Shown in pieces: positions 33,661 to 42,382 of a DNA stretch of 64,000 nucleotides; positions within the stretch are counted from its first letter, which is position 1, and the number at the start of each line of letters is the position of its first letter. Both the position numbers and the translations under genes were made by a program. This DNA comes from CAZSLI01 sp964607705 (lineage in GTDB: Bacteria > Actinomycetota > Coriobacteriia > Anaerosomatales > PHET01). Location: positions 86,943 through 150,942 of the forward strand of contig CAZSLI010000004.1 in assembly GCA_964607705.1 (NCBI GenBank), read 5' to 3'. Under the pieces are notes generated by a model, which ran no database searches, was not told the DNA's origin, and worked only from the letters and a program-made list of their open reading frames with translations.

Positions 33661-35193
33661 CTAGGAAGCGGGCGTGTCCAGTCTCAGCCCGGGAAGTGCC
33701 TCGGCGTCGAGCCCCAGTCGGTCGCCCCGCAAGAAGCGATGGTGCGCCGCAACGGCGATCATCGCCGCGTTGTCGGTGCACAGGTGGAACGGCGGCACGC
33801 TGACGTGCACGCCCAGCGGCTCGATGGCCGCCCTGAGGGCCTCGCGCAACGACGGATTGGCCGCAACACCGCCAGCCAGGCAGAACGAACGGGCACCTGT
33901 CTCCTCGACCGCGCGCACAGCCTTGGCCACCTGCACATCGACCACTGCGGCCTGGAAGCTCGCGGCCAGGTCCGGCACGTCGATCTCGCGGCCGGCTTCA
34001 CGCTCGTGACGGATGTGGTTGATAACGGCCGTCTTGAGTCCCGACAGCGAGAAGCGGTAGTCGCCACTCTTGAGCATCGCGCGCGGGAAGTCGATTGCCT
34101 TGGGATCACCCTCCTCGGCAAGCTTCGAGAGGATGGGCCCTCCCGGATAACCCAAGCCGAGGACCTTGGCGACCTTGTCGAACGCTTCACCCGCTGCGTC
34201 GTCGAGCGTCTCCCCCATCGTGCGGTAGACGCCCCACTCGGGCATGTGCACGAGCGAGGTGTGACCGCCGGACACTACCAGTGCCACGAGTGGCGGACCA
34301 ACCCGGTCATCGGCGAGCACGTTGGCGAAGATGTGGCCCTCAAGGTGGTTCACGCCCACGAGCGGGAGTCCCGTGGCCATCGCGAGCCCCTTGGCGTACG
34401 CGACGCCCACGACGAGGGCCCCCACGAGACCGGGACCATAGGTCACGGCGATGGCGTCGAGCTCGTAGAACCGCATCGGACGACCGAGAGCGGCTGCCTG
34501 CCCTGCGGACTCCATCGCCTCGTCCACGACGCCGACGATCGCCTCGGTATGCTTGCGGCTCGCGATCTCCGGGACGACGCCGCCGAACCGCGCATGGAAG
34601 TCGATCTGAGTGGCGACGACATTCGCAAGCAGCGTGTCGTTGCCACGGATGACGGCGGCCGCGGTCTCGTCGCACGACGACTCGATCGCGAGGATCGTCA
34701 GTTTCGCCGGATCGACCGGTGCCGCCGTGGCATCGCCCAGGGGCCGGGCCGGGCCGGTCAGCTCGCCCCACATGATGAGAGCGTCCTCGCCGTCCTCCGG
34801 GTAGTAGCCCGGTCGACGGCCCACCGACTCGAGGCCGAGTGACTCGTAGAGCGCAATGGCTGCGGCGTTCGACGGGCGTACCTCTAGGGTGACCCGTTCG
34901 GCACCTCTGGCGGCGGCCTTGGCCAGCAGCGCCTCGGTGAGGCGTCGCCCCACGCCACGCCCGCGCTCGTCGGCGACCACCGCGAGATTCATCACGTGCG
35001 CCTCGTCGGCGTTGACCCAGATACCTCCATAGCCGATCACGCGACCGGCCTCCTCAGCGACGAGCCAGCCGCGGTCGCTCCGCGCGAGGTCGTCGGCGAA
35101 GGACGCCTCGCTCCACGGGTCGCGGAACGCGGCATGCTCGATCGCGGCAACCTGCAGGATGTCGCGCTCGGTCATCGCTCGCAGGATGATCAC
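33661..35193 (-). CDS. tsaD: RimI acetyltransferase fused to TsaD
   Basis: A 510-residue fusion. Residues 1-145 are a GNAT of the RimI type (ribosomal-protein N-acetylation): MNLAVVADERGRGVGRRLTEALL and NAAAIALYESLGLESVGRRPGYY. Residues 165-510 are TsaD, the Kae1-family catalytic subunit of threonylcarbamoyl-adenosine (t6A37) tRNA modification: ILAIESSCDETAAAVI, metal ligands in NHLEGHIFAN, VSGGHTSLV, and LAGGVAANPSLRE. The linker is Pro/Ala-rich (about 146-164). The GTG start shares GTGA with tsaB. The frame is continuous with no stop at the junction. Confidence 0.93.
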   Translation of the reverse strand: MIILRAMTERDILQVAAIEHAAFRDPWSEASFADDLARSDRGWLVAEEAGRVIGYGGIWVNADEAHVMNLAVVADERGRGVGRRLTEALLAKAAARGAERVTLEVRPSNAAAIALYESLGLESVGRRPGYYPEDGEDALIMWGELTGPARPLGDATAAPVDPAKLTILAIESSCDETAAAVIRGNDTLLANVVATQIDFHARFGGVVPEIASRKHTEAIVGVVDEAMESAGQAAALGRPMRFYELDAIAVTYGPGLVGALVVGVAYAKGLAMATGLPLVGVNHLEGHIFANVLADDRVGPPLVALVVSGGHTSLVHMPEWGVYRTMGETLDDAAGEAFDKVAKVLGLGYPGGPILSKLAEEGDPKAIDFPRAMLKSGDYRFSLSGLKTAVINHIRHEREAGREIDVPDLAASFQAAVVDVQVAKAVRAVEETGARSFCLAGGVAANPSLREALRAAIEPLGVHVSVPPFHLCTDNAAMIAVAAHHRFLRGDRLGLDAEALPGLRLDTPAS

Positions 35194-35966
35194 GAAGCGC
35201 CCCCCGCGACACCGCTACCGGGCGGCGGGCCGCTCGGCAGACCGGAGCGCGTGCGCTCGGCCTCCTCGGCATCCGACAGGCGCGTGTAGACCGGCAGGAC
35301 GGTGCCCGGCTCGCCATCGCCGAGACGGTCCTTTTCGGCCGCGGCGAGAAACGCCGCCAGCAGCGAGACACCGGTGGGTGACCACAGCTCCCGCGGAGCA
35401 AGCGCGTCCTCGCCGAGTACGTCGGTGAACACCTCCGCGTGCTTCGCGAGGCCGTTGCCGGTCAGGAGTATCTGACCGGCGTGGGCGCGCCACTCCTCGG
35501 CAGCGTCAGCAGGCTTGGCGACACGGTCGGGAGTGAGCCGCTCGGCTCGATGGCCCGAACAGCGGAACAGCGCCGGGTAGACTTCGCCGCGCATGGCATC
35601 TCCCACGACGCCGAGCAGCCCTTCGCGACCGGCGAATCGCCACGCAACAGCATCGAGAGTGCCGACGCCGTACATGGGCACCCCGAGTCCGTGGGCAAGC
35701 CCCTTGGCGACCGCGACCCCGATGCGCACGCCGGTGAACGAACCAGGACCCAGCCCGACCACGATCTCGCCCACGTCGGAGATCGCCATGCGGTTCTCGT
35801 TGAGCAGGTCCTCGGCGACCAGCAGCACTTTCGAGAGCGCCGCGCGAGGCGCTTCGATCTCGGCCGAGCCCCAGACGGTGAGGAATCCGTCACTGTGGAC
35901 GCCGAGCGATACGACCGTCGTCTCGGTGGCCGTGTCGAGCGCTAGCGCGAGCCGCGGCCCGGTCAT
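35190..35966 (-). CDS. tsaB: t6A synthesis protein TsaB
   Basis: A 258-residue ASKHA-fold partner of TsaD, needed for t6A. N-terminal LALALDTATETTVVSLG, then VVGLGPGSFTGVRIGVAVAKGLAHG are diagnostic. The ATG at 35966 is in ATGA overlap with tsaE; the long in-frame upstream extension is Arg-rich and overlaps tsaE out of frame. The C-terminus is a Pro/Gly tail. Confidence 0.93.
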   Translation of the reverse strand: MTGPRLALALDTATETTVVSLGVHSDGFLTVWGSAEIEAPRAALSKVLLVAEDLLNENRMAISDVGEIVVGLGPGSFTGVRIGVAVAKGLAHGLGVPMYGVGTLDAVAWRFAGREGLLGVVGDAMRGEVYPALFRCSGHRAERLTPDRVAKPADAAEEWRAHAGQILLTGNGLAKHAEVFTDVLGEDALAPRELWSPTGVSLLAAFLAAAEKDRLGDGEPGTVLPVYTRLSDAEEAERTRSGLPSGPPPGSGVAGGAS

Positions 35967-36463
35967 CGCGCCACCCCGGGGCCACTGCCGTTGCTGGTCC
36001 AGGCGCGGGTCCATGTGGCGAGCAGCTCCTCGCCGCGCGGCCCGAGCGCTGTGGCCTCGACAGCGCGGACCTCGTCGCCCTCGATGCGCAGCACCACGGC
36101 GAGTCCGTCGGCGGGCGCGGCGTCGGGGAAGCGATCGCCCCACTCAACGACCGCTATGCCGTCGGCCTCCAGGACGCCGAAATAATCGAGGTCCTCGAGT
36201 TGCCACGCATGCTCGAGCCGGTAGAGGTCGAAGTGGTATAGCGGGATTCGTCCCTCGTGGACGAGCAGGATGTTGAAGGTCGGGCTGGTCACCGGTTCTG
36301 CGACGCCGAGCCCCGCAGCGAGCCCCTTCGTCAGCTGGGTCTTGCCCGCGCCCAGGTCACCCGAGAGCAGCACGACGTCGCCCGGGCGCGCAAGCTCTCC
36401 CAGGTACGAACCGAGTCGCCGCGTCTCCTCGGCAGAGGCGGTATGCAGAGTGGCTGACGGCAC
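35963..36463 (-). CDS. tsaE: t6A synthesis ATPase TsaE
   Basis: A 166-residue P-loop ATPase of the TsaBDE complex. Walker A LSGDLGAGKTQLTKGLAAGLG, TSPTFNILLVHEG (switch region), and HFDLYRLEHAWQLEDLDY are the family pattern. The GTG start overlaps the udg stop by one base (TAGTG). About 20 extra C-terminal residues compared with short homologues. Confidence 0.93.
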   Translation of the reverse strand: MPSATLHTASAEETRRLGSYLGELARPGDVVLLSGDLGAGKTQLTKGLAAGLGVAEPVTSPTFNILLVHEGRIPLYHFDLYRLEHAWQLEDLDYFGVLEADGIAVVEWGDRFPDAAPADGLAVVLRIEGDEVRAVEATALGPRGEELLATWTRAWTSNGSGPGVAR

Positions 36464-37089
36464 TAGAACAGCGCCTCCGTGGCCGGCGGTGACGAAACGT
36501 CCGCAAGAGGCGGCGTGCCGAGGATCTCTCCGAGCCGGGCGAAGTCCTCGAAGAGCGCGTCACGCTTGGATCGGTCGTAGATTGCGGCAGCCGGGTGGTA
36601 GACCGGCAACACTTCGAAACGGCCGACCTGCCTCGTCACACCGTGCAGCTTCGTGATCCCCTCATCGGTCTCAAGGACGAATCGTGTGGCGAAGTTGCCG
36701 AGGGTCACGATGATCTCCGGGCAGACAAGTCGTATCTGCTCGAGAAGGTACGGGGTGCATGTCGCGATCTCAGCCGGCAGCGGGTCACGGTTCTTGGGAG
36801 GCCGGCACTTGAGCACGTTCGCGATGTAGACCTGCTCACGCCTGAGGCCCGCGTGCGCTAGGAGCTCATCGAGGAACCTTCCTGCCGCACCCACGAACGG
36901 CTGGCCGGTCAGGTCCTCGTTCCTGCCAGGCGCCTCGCCGATGATCAACACCCGCGCGTGAGGATCTCCCACGCCGAAGACGAGCGTCGTGCGGGTGTCA
37001 GCCAGTCCGCAACGCGTGCAGTCGCCGATGAGCTCACGCAGCTCCTCGAGCGACTCCACGCCGAGACCTGTCGGGGCCCCTAGATCCAC
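36463..37089 (-). CDS. Type 4 uracil-DNA glycosylase (4Fe-4S)
   Basis: A 208-residue family 4 UDG removing uracil from DNA. The iron-sulfur cysteines are visible: Cys24 and Cys27 (CTRC), Cys95 and Cys111. The catalytic motif GEAPGRNEDLTGQPFVG and the minor-groove loop VYHPAAAIYDRSKRD match the family. The GTG start overlaps the nitroreductase 3' end by ten bases. First house-keeping repair gene in a five-gene overlapping operon with tsaE, tsaB and rimI-tsaD. Confidence 0.93.
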   Translation of the reverse strand: MDLGAPTGLGVESLEELRELIGDCTRCGLADTRTTLVFGVGDPHARVLIIGEAPGRNEDLTGQPFVGAAGRFLDELLAHAGLRREQVYIANVLKCRPPKNRDPLPAEIATCTPYLLEQIRLVCPEIIVTLGNFATRFVLETDEGITKLHGVTRQVGRFEVLPVYHPAAAIYDRSKRDALFEDFARLGEILGTPPLADVSSPPATEALF

Positions 37090-37595
37090 GTAGTCACTTC
37101 GGACAACGGCCGCCGAGCAGGACGTCCCGCCGATTCCGCCGAGTAGCCGATGGGCAGCACCGCGACCGGAGTGATCGGCGCCTGCACGCCGATCGACTCG
37201 CGCACGGCATTCTCATCGAAGGCCCCGATCCAGCACGAGGCGAGCCCGAGGTCGACGGCCGTCAGAAGGATCATCTCGGCGGCCGCTGCGGTGTCCTGGA
37301 GGCCGTAGAGGAACTCGCCACGGTCGCCGTAGCGAGCCGCGCAGGGCCGAGGGTCGACGGAGACGACGATCACCACGGGTGCCGAGCTGGCCCAGCGCTG
37401 GCGCAGGGCCTCGGCCAACCGCTCGCGCGCCTCAAGCGTACGCACCACGGTGAAGCGCCACGGTTGGATGTTCCCGGCAGTGGGCGCCGTGATAGCGGCC
37501 TCCAGCAACTTCCTGACATCGGCGTCGCTCACGTCGAGCTTGGCGTTGAAATGCCTCACGCTTCTGCGCTTGGCGATGACGTCCGCGAACTCCAT
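37080..37595 (-). CDS. Nitroreductase-family flavoprotein
   Basis: A 171-residue FMN-dependent nitroreductase. FMN-binding residues are in the N-terminal KRRSVRHFNAKLDVSD and AAITAPTAGNIQPWRFTVV, and the C-terminal LGLASCWIGAFDE ... VLPIGYSAESAG. The start is the ATG preceded by TTGGAGGCTTG rather than the adjoining TTG. The substrate is unknown (quinones, nitro compounds, or dehalogenation-type reductions). First gene of the udg-tsa operon. Confidence 0.88.
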   Translation of the reverse strand: MEFADVIAKRRSVRHFNAKLDVSDADVRKLLEAAITAPTAGNIQPWRFTVVRTLEARERLAEALRQRWASSAPVVIVVSVDPRPCAARYGDRGEFLYGLQDTAAAAEMILLTAVDLGLASCWIGAFDENAVRESIGVQAPITPVAVLPIGYSAESAGRPARRPLSEVTTWI

Positions 37596-37724
37596 CAAGC
37601 CTCCAAGGGTGCGTGCCGCGAGATGCGGCCTGTCCCTTCATTCTATCCAAGCCACCGACGTGGCGCACCGAGCGCGGCAGGGACGGCGCTCCCAATGTCG
37701 AACAACGCACCGAGGAGGTGGCCC

Positions 37725-38081
37725 ATGTATGACCATCACCCCGACGTCACTGATGAGGACCTCGGGATCAGAGCGTTCCAGATCAAGAAGGCAAAGGCCG
37801 TCGAACGAGCGGTCGAGCGCATCCGCCACGGGCTGGGCCCGGCGTGGAAAGAGCTGAACGACGACGAGATCGAGGAGCTCGAGTGGGTCCTGGGCGAGTT
37901 GTGGGCGTATGTCGCCCGTCATGACTGGGACGAGCTCCAGTTCAGCGGACTGATGCTCGGCGACGTCATCAAGATCCTGACCCTTGGGAGCCAGCTGCGG
38001 CGGCACGCGCGCAACAGCATCGACATCCTGCGCGAGGTCAACGACGTCATAGCGGCCCATGGCCGGCCCTCCGCGGAGTAA
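37725..38081 (+). CDS. Conserved-looking hypothetical protein
   Basis: A 118-residue soluble, acidic, helix-rich protein (LGIRAFQIKKAKAVERAVER; WKELNDDEIEELEWVLGELW; LRRHARNSIDILREVNDVIAAHG). The ATG has a strong site, GAGGAGG six bases before. No family is recognised. It is divergent from the nitroreductase gene and ends in a strong terminator. Confidence 0.7.
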   Translation: MYDHHPDVTDEDLGIRAFQIKKAKAVERAVERIRHGLGPAWKELNDDEIEELEWVLGELWAYVARHDWDELQFSGLMLGDVIKILTLGSQLRRHARNSIDILREVNDVIAAHGRPSAE

Positions 38082-38124
38082 TAGGCACGCGACCGGAGAG
38101 CGGCTCCGGATGAACCCGTAAACG

Positions 38125-38148
38125 AAGGGCGCCCCGAGGGGCGCCCTT
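38125..38148. terminator. Bidirectional terminator before V-ATPase subunit D
   Basis: An 11-base inverted repeat aagggcgcccc/ggggcgccctt lies between the convergent hypothetical gene and the V-ATPase operon end, with TTGCTGTCTCTT following on the plus strand. Confidence 0.75.
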
Positions 38149-38175
38149 GCTGTCTCTTCGGGAGGGCCCGCTACG

Positions 38176-38823
38176 TCAGCCTGCCTGGGCCGCCTTCTTG
38201 CGTTCGATCTTCTTCTTGACCTTCTTGAGCCGGAACAGGTCCTCGCGGGCCCGCTCGTCGAGCGTCTGGCTGATGTAGGACACCTGTTCGTGTAGCGAGG
38301 GGATCGTGACCTGTTCGAGCGCATTGACGCGGCGGTTGGTCTTGTTGATCTCCTCGCCGAGGCGCTTCAGCCGGGTCTCGATGTCCGCATACTCGATGAT
38401 GACGTCGAGGATCTTCTCGAACTTCTCGGCGGACTCATCGACTCGTGATGAGACGCCGGTGACCGAGTAGCCACGCGTGAACGACGACTTCAGCGGGCTC
38501 TCACCCTTGGTCACCACTGGCACGGCCACGCCCATGATCTTGGTTCCGGCCATCTCCACGGTGACCTCGCCCTTGGTGGCGAGCGCGGTCGACCGCAGTG
38601 CGACGGCACCGTCGACTGCCTTGGCCACCGCGAGCGAGTACTGAGCCTCCGACACCGACTTCTGCAAGGAGCCGGAGAGCCGCAGCGTCTCGTCCATCAC
38701 GGACATGAACTCGATCAGCAGCGCGTCACGCTTCTGCTTGAGCAGGTCCATGCCCTGCTGGGCCAGCGTTATCTGCTGCTTGCGCTCAAGCAGCTCTGCT
38801 CTGGTAGGCCGTACTTCCTCCAT
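38176..38823 (-). CDS. ntpD: V/A-type ATPase subunit D
   Basis: A 215-residue central-stalk subunit forming the long antiparallel coiled coil that rotates inside the A3B3 head. N-terminal PTRAELLERKQQITLAQQGM and C-terminal NRRVNALEQVTIPSLHEQVSYI are characteristic, and the ends are predicted coiled coil. Last gene of the operon, ten bases after B. Confidence 0.95.
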   Translation of the reverse strand: MEEVRPTRAELLERKQQITLAQQGMDLLKQKRDALLIEFMSVMDETLRLSGSLQKSVSEAQYSLAVAKAVDGAVALRSTALATKGEVTVEMAGTKIMGVAVPVVTKGESPLKSSFTRGYSVTGVSSRVDESAEKFEKILDVIIEYADIETRLKRLGEEINKTNRRVNALEQVTIPSLHEQVSYISQTLDERAREDLFRLKKVKKKIERKKAAQAG

Positions 38824-38832
38824 CGCAGCTCC

Positions 38833-40281
38833 TTATGCGCTCGCGGCGATGTCGGCCTGCTCGGCAGCGCCGCCCTTGTGATCGGGATGGTAGGCGTCGA
38901 TGAAGTCGCGTACGCGCTTGAGCTCGCTCATCGGCAGCCCGGCCATCAGGTCCCAGCCGATGTCGAGCGTCTCCTCGATCGTCCGGCCCTCCTGACCCTG
39001 GCCGACGATGCGTGCCTCGAACTCGTCGGCGAAGCGCAGATAGGCGCGGTCAACGTCGGAGAGCGCTTCCTCGCCGACGATCGCGACCAGCTTGCGGAGG
39101 TCGCGGCCCTGGGCATAGGCGGCATACATCTGATTGGCGACGGCGCGGTGGTCGTCGCGGGTCTTGTCGCCGCCGATACCGAGGTTCATCAGGCGGCTCA
39201 GGCACGGCAGCGTGTCGATCGGCGGGTAGACGCCGCGACGGTGGAGCTGCCGCGAGAGCACGATCTGGCCCTCGGTGATGTAGCCCGTGAGGTCGGGGAT
39301 CGGGTGCGTGATGTCGTCGTCGGGCATCGACAGGATCGGCAGCTGGGTGACCGAGCCCTTGCGGCCCTTGATACGGCCGGCGCGCTCGTAGATGGTCGAG
39401 AGGTCCGTGTACATGTAGCCCGGGTAGCCGCGGCGTCCAGGAACCTCTTCGCGCGCGGTCGAGACCTCGCGGAGAGCTTCGCAGTAGTTGGTCATGTCCG
39501 ACAGGACGACGAGGACCTGGAGGTCCTTCTCGAAGGCCAGGTACTCGGCGACGGTGAGAGCGCAACGCGGCGTGAGCAGGCGCTCGACCGTGGGGTCATC
39601 GGCGAGGTTCAGGAAGAAGACGACTCGCTCGAGTGCGCCCGTCTCCTCGAACTGCGTCATGAAGTAGCTCGCTTCGCGGTGGGTGATGCCCATCGCGCCG
39701 AACACGATTGCGAACTCTTCGCCCGACTTCACGCGGGCCTGGCGGATGATCTGAGCGGCCAGCTCATTGGCCGGAAGGCCCGAGCCCGAGAAGATCGGGA
39801 GCTTCTGCCCACGCACCAGCGTGTTGAGGCCGTCGATCGCCGAGATGCCCGTCTCGATGAAGTCGGCAGGCTGCTCCCGGCTGTACGGGTTGATCGGAGC
39901 GCCGGTGATGTCGAGGCGCGCCTCCGGGATGACCGGGGCACCGCCGTCGATCGGCTTGCCCGTACCGTTGAGCGTGCGGCCGAGAAGCTCGGCCGAGACG
40001 TCGATCTTCGCGACCTCTTCGAGGAAGCGGACCTCGGTCTTGGCTATGTCGGTACCCTGCGTGCCCTCGAAGACCTGGATGACGGCCGTGGTGCCGGAGA
40101 TCTCGAGCACCTGTCCGGAACGGCGGCTGCCGTCGGGCATGAGGATCGAGACCATCTCGTTGTAGGCGACGTCGTCGACGTCTTGCACGAAGATGAGCGG
40201 GCCCGTGATGTAGGACAGGGTGCGGTAGTCGGTCGAGAGAAGCGACCGGTTCGGCTGAGTGGTGGCGGTTGCGTCGCTCAT
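38833..40281 (-). CDS. ntpB: V/A-type ATPase subunit B
   Basis: A 482-residue non-catalytic head subunit. Family sequences: YRTLSYITGPLIFVQDVDDV, NTLVRGQKLPIFSGSGLPAN (degenerate P-loop), FGAMGITHREASYFMTQFE, and DLTGYITEGQIVLSRQLHRRG. ATG at 40281; further N-terminal codons in frame overlap subunit A and look non-coding. Four bases after A. Confidence 0.96.
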   Translation of the reverse strand: MSDATATTQPNRSLLSTDYRTLSYITGPLIFVQDVDDVAYNEMVSILMPDGSRRSGQVLEISGTTAVIQVFEGTQGTDIAKTEVRFLEEVAKIDVSAELLGRTLNGTGKPIDGGAPVIPEARLDITGAPINPYSREQPADFIETGISAIDGLNTLVRGQKLPIFSGSGLPANELAAQIIRQARVKSGEEFAIVFGAMGITHREASYFMTQFEETGALERVVFFLNLADDPTVERLLTPRCALTVAEYLAFEKDLQVLVVLSDMTNYCEALREVSTAREEVPGRRGYPGYMYTDLSTIYERAGRIKGRKGSVTQLPILSMPDDDITHPIPDLTGYITEGQIVLSRQLHRRGVYPPIDTLPCLSRLMNLGIGGDKTRDDHRAVANQMYAAYAQGRDLRKLVAIVGEEALSDVDRAYLRFADEFEARIVGQGQEGRTIEETLDIGWDLMAGLPMSELKRVRDFIDAYHPDHKGGAAEQADIAASA

Positions 40282-40285
40282 CGGC

Positions 40286-42046
40286 CTAGTACACCTCGAT
40301 TTCAGCGATGTCCTCGGAGACGCTGGCCACAAGCACGTGCATCCGCTCGATGGCCTGCTCGTGCGGCGTCGTCTTGAGGCCGGCGATCTCGTCGCGGATG
40401 GGCAGGTCCATAATCTGGCGCAGCGACACGCCGCGGTTGAGCGCGTTGGTCGCCGCGTCGAAGAACGCCATGATGGTCTTGAGCAGCCAGTACGCCTTGT
40501 CCGGCGGACAGTAGGCGTCCACTTCGTCGAACGCGAACTGCTGCAGGAAGTCCTCGCGCAGCATGCGCGCGACCTCGAGGATCACCTTCTCCGACTCAGG
40601 CAATGCGTCCGGACCGACCAGCTGCACGATCTCCTGCAGCTCGGTCTCCTTCTGCAGGACCGACATCGCACGCTCGCGGTAGTCAGCCCAGTCTTCGGCG
40701 ACGTTCTCCTCATACCAGCCACGCACCTGGCCGAGGAAGAGCGTGTAGCTCTTCGTCCAGCTGATCGCCGGGAAGTGGCGGCGGTGTGCGAGTGAGGTAT
40801 CCAGCGCCCAGAAGGCGCCGGTGACGCGCAGTGAGTTCTGCGTCATCGGCTCCGACATGTCACCACCGGCCGGCGATACGGCGCCGACCATCGTGACGGA
40901 GCCGACACGCCCGTCCCCGTTCGAGCCGAGCGGCTTTACACGACCCGAGCGCTCGTAGAACGACGCGAGGCGCGTCGCCAGGTAGGCGGGGTAGCCTTCC
41001 TCGCCGGGCATCTCTTCCAGTCGTCCGGAGACCTCACGCAGCGCCTCTCCCCAACGACTCGTCGAGTCGGACATCATGGCCACGTTGTAGCCCATGTCGC
41101 GGTAGTACTCGGCGAGCGTCGCGCCCACGTAGATGGAGGCCTCGCGCGCCGCAACCGGCATGTTCGAGGTGTTAGCCACGAGTACGGTCCGGTCCATGAG
41201 CGGCGCGTCGTTACGCGGGTCGTCGAGGTGCGGGAACTCCGTGAGCACCTCGGTCATCTCGTTGCCGCGCTCGCCGCAGCCAACGTAGACGATGATGTCG
41301 ACGTCGGCCCACTTGGCCAGTGACTGCTGCGTGACCGTCTTACCGGTGCCGAAGCCGCCCGGGATGATCGCGTTGCCGCCCAAGGCGATCGGGAAGAAGG
41401 TGTCGAGGATCCGCATGCCCGTCGTGAATGGGGTCGTCGGATCCAGCTTGTTGATGTAGGGGCGACCCTGGCGCACTGGCCACTTCTGGCTCATGCCGAT
41501 CTCGGTGCCGTCCTCGAGTGTGGCGACCACCTGGTCGACCGTGTAGTCGCCGGCAGGCACCACCGAGGCGAACTTGCCCGGCTTGGCGTTGGGCGGGACC
41601 ATCACCCGGTGGACGATCGTCTTGCCCTCGGGGACCGTGCCGATCACGGTGCCCGGACCGGCCTCGTCGCCCGGCTTGACCGCCGGTGTGAACGACCACT
41701 TCTTCTCGCGGTCGAGGGCCGAGGCCACCGTCCCACGTTCGATGAAATCGCCGCTCTGCTCTGCGATGACGGGCAGCGGTCGCTGCACGCCGTCATAGAT
41801 CGAAGTGAGAAGTCCTGGGCCGAGTTCGACCACGAGCGGTCCCTCGGTGGACTCCACGACCTCTCCGACCTTCAGGCCCGAGGTGTCCTCGTAGACCTGG
41901 ATGGTCGCAGTGTCGCCCTCGAGGCGAATGACCTCACCCATGAGGCCTTCTTCGCCAACGCGGACGATGTCGTACATGCGGGCGCCGGTCATGCCCTGTG
42001 CGACAGCGACCGGGCCGGTGATCTTCGCGATAGTTCCCACGATCAT
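40286..42046 (-). CDS. ntpA: V/A-type ATPase catalytic subunit A
   Basis: A 586-residue catalytic subunit that hydrolyses or synthesises ATP. Walker A GGFGTGKTVTQQSLAKW, Walker B region VAMMSDSTSRWGEALREVSG, and the family's non-homologous insert region around residues 115-190. It starts MIVGTIAKITGPVAVAQGM. No intein is present. Confidence 0.97.
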   Translation of the reverse strand: MIVGTIAKITGPVAVAQGMTGARMYDIVRVGEEGLMGEVIRLEGDTATIQVYEDTSGLKVGEVVESTEGPLVVELGPGLLTSIYDGVQRPLPVIAEQSGDFIERGTVASALDREKKWSFTPAVKPGDEAGPGTVIGTVPEGKTIVHRVMVPPNAKPGKFASVVPAGDYTVDQVVATLEDGTEIGMSQKWPVRQGRPYINKLDPTTPFTTGMRILDTFFPIALGGNAIIPGGFGTGKTVTQQSLAKWADVDIIVYVGCGERGNEMTEVLTEFPHLDDPRNDAPLMDRTVLVANTSNMPVAAREASIYVGATLAEYYRDMGYNVAMMSDSTSRWGEALREVSGRLEEMPGEEGYPAYLATRLASFYERSGRVKPLGSNGDGRVGSVTMVGAVSPAGGDMSEPMTQNSLRVTGAFWALDTSLAHRRHFPAISWTKSYTLFLGQVRGWYEENVAEDWADYRERAMSVLQKETELQEIVQLVGPDALPESEKVILEVARMLREDFLQQFAFDEVDAYCPPDKAYWLLKTIMAFFDAATNALNRGVSLRQIMDLPIRDEIAGLKTTPHEQAIERMHVLVASVSEDIAEIEVY

Positions 42047-42049
42047 GCG

Positions 42050-42382
42050 CTATCCCCGCCTCAGCGTGATGTCGAAGCCAATCGCTCGCCTGATGAGTCT
42101 CGAGAGGTAGGCGCGGTGGTCCTCGCCCATCTCAAGCTTCTCCCTGATCGGCAGGGAGACGACGATCGGCCGGTAGATGCTGTCGATCTTCTTCTGCAGT
42201 CGTTCATCGATCTCGGACATGAGCCGCTCGTTGACCGCGATGATGCCGCTCTCGTCGTCGTCGATCAGCGACGCGAGCGTCTTGCGCGCTGCAGTGGCGG
42301 TCTCTGCGACCGAGACGTCGACGCCGGCGAGCCTGAAGCCGTCGGCTGTCTCCGCGTCGGTGAGGACGATGAGCTTATACAA
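42050..42382 (-). CDS. ntpF: V/A-type ATPase subunit F
   Basis: A 110-residue stalk subunit. YKLIVLTDAETADGFRLAGVDV and ESGIIAVNERLMSEIDERL resemble the CheY-like fold of the family. The TTG start at 42382 lies inside the last codons of subunit C, with GGGAGGAG eight bases upstream. Confidence 0.9.
   Translation of the reverse strand: MYKLIVLTDAETADGFRLAGVDVSVAETATAARKTLASLIDDDESGIIAVNERLMSEIDERLQKKIDSIYRPIVVSLPIREKLEMGEDHRAYLSRLIRRAIGFDITLRRG

Noticed and set aside
38125..38148. Perfect palindrome considered as a transposon end or att site
   Set aside because: Located between convergent stops with a T-rich flank, so a terminator explains it; no transposase or duplication nearby.
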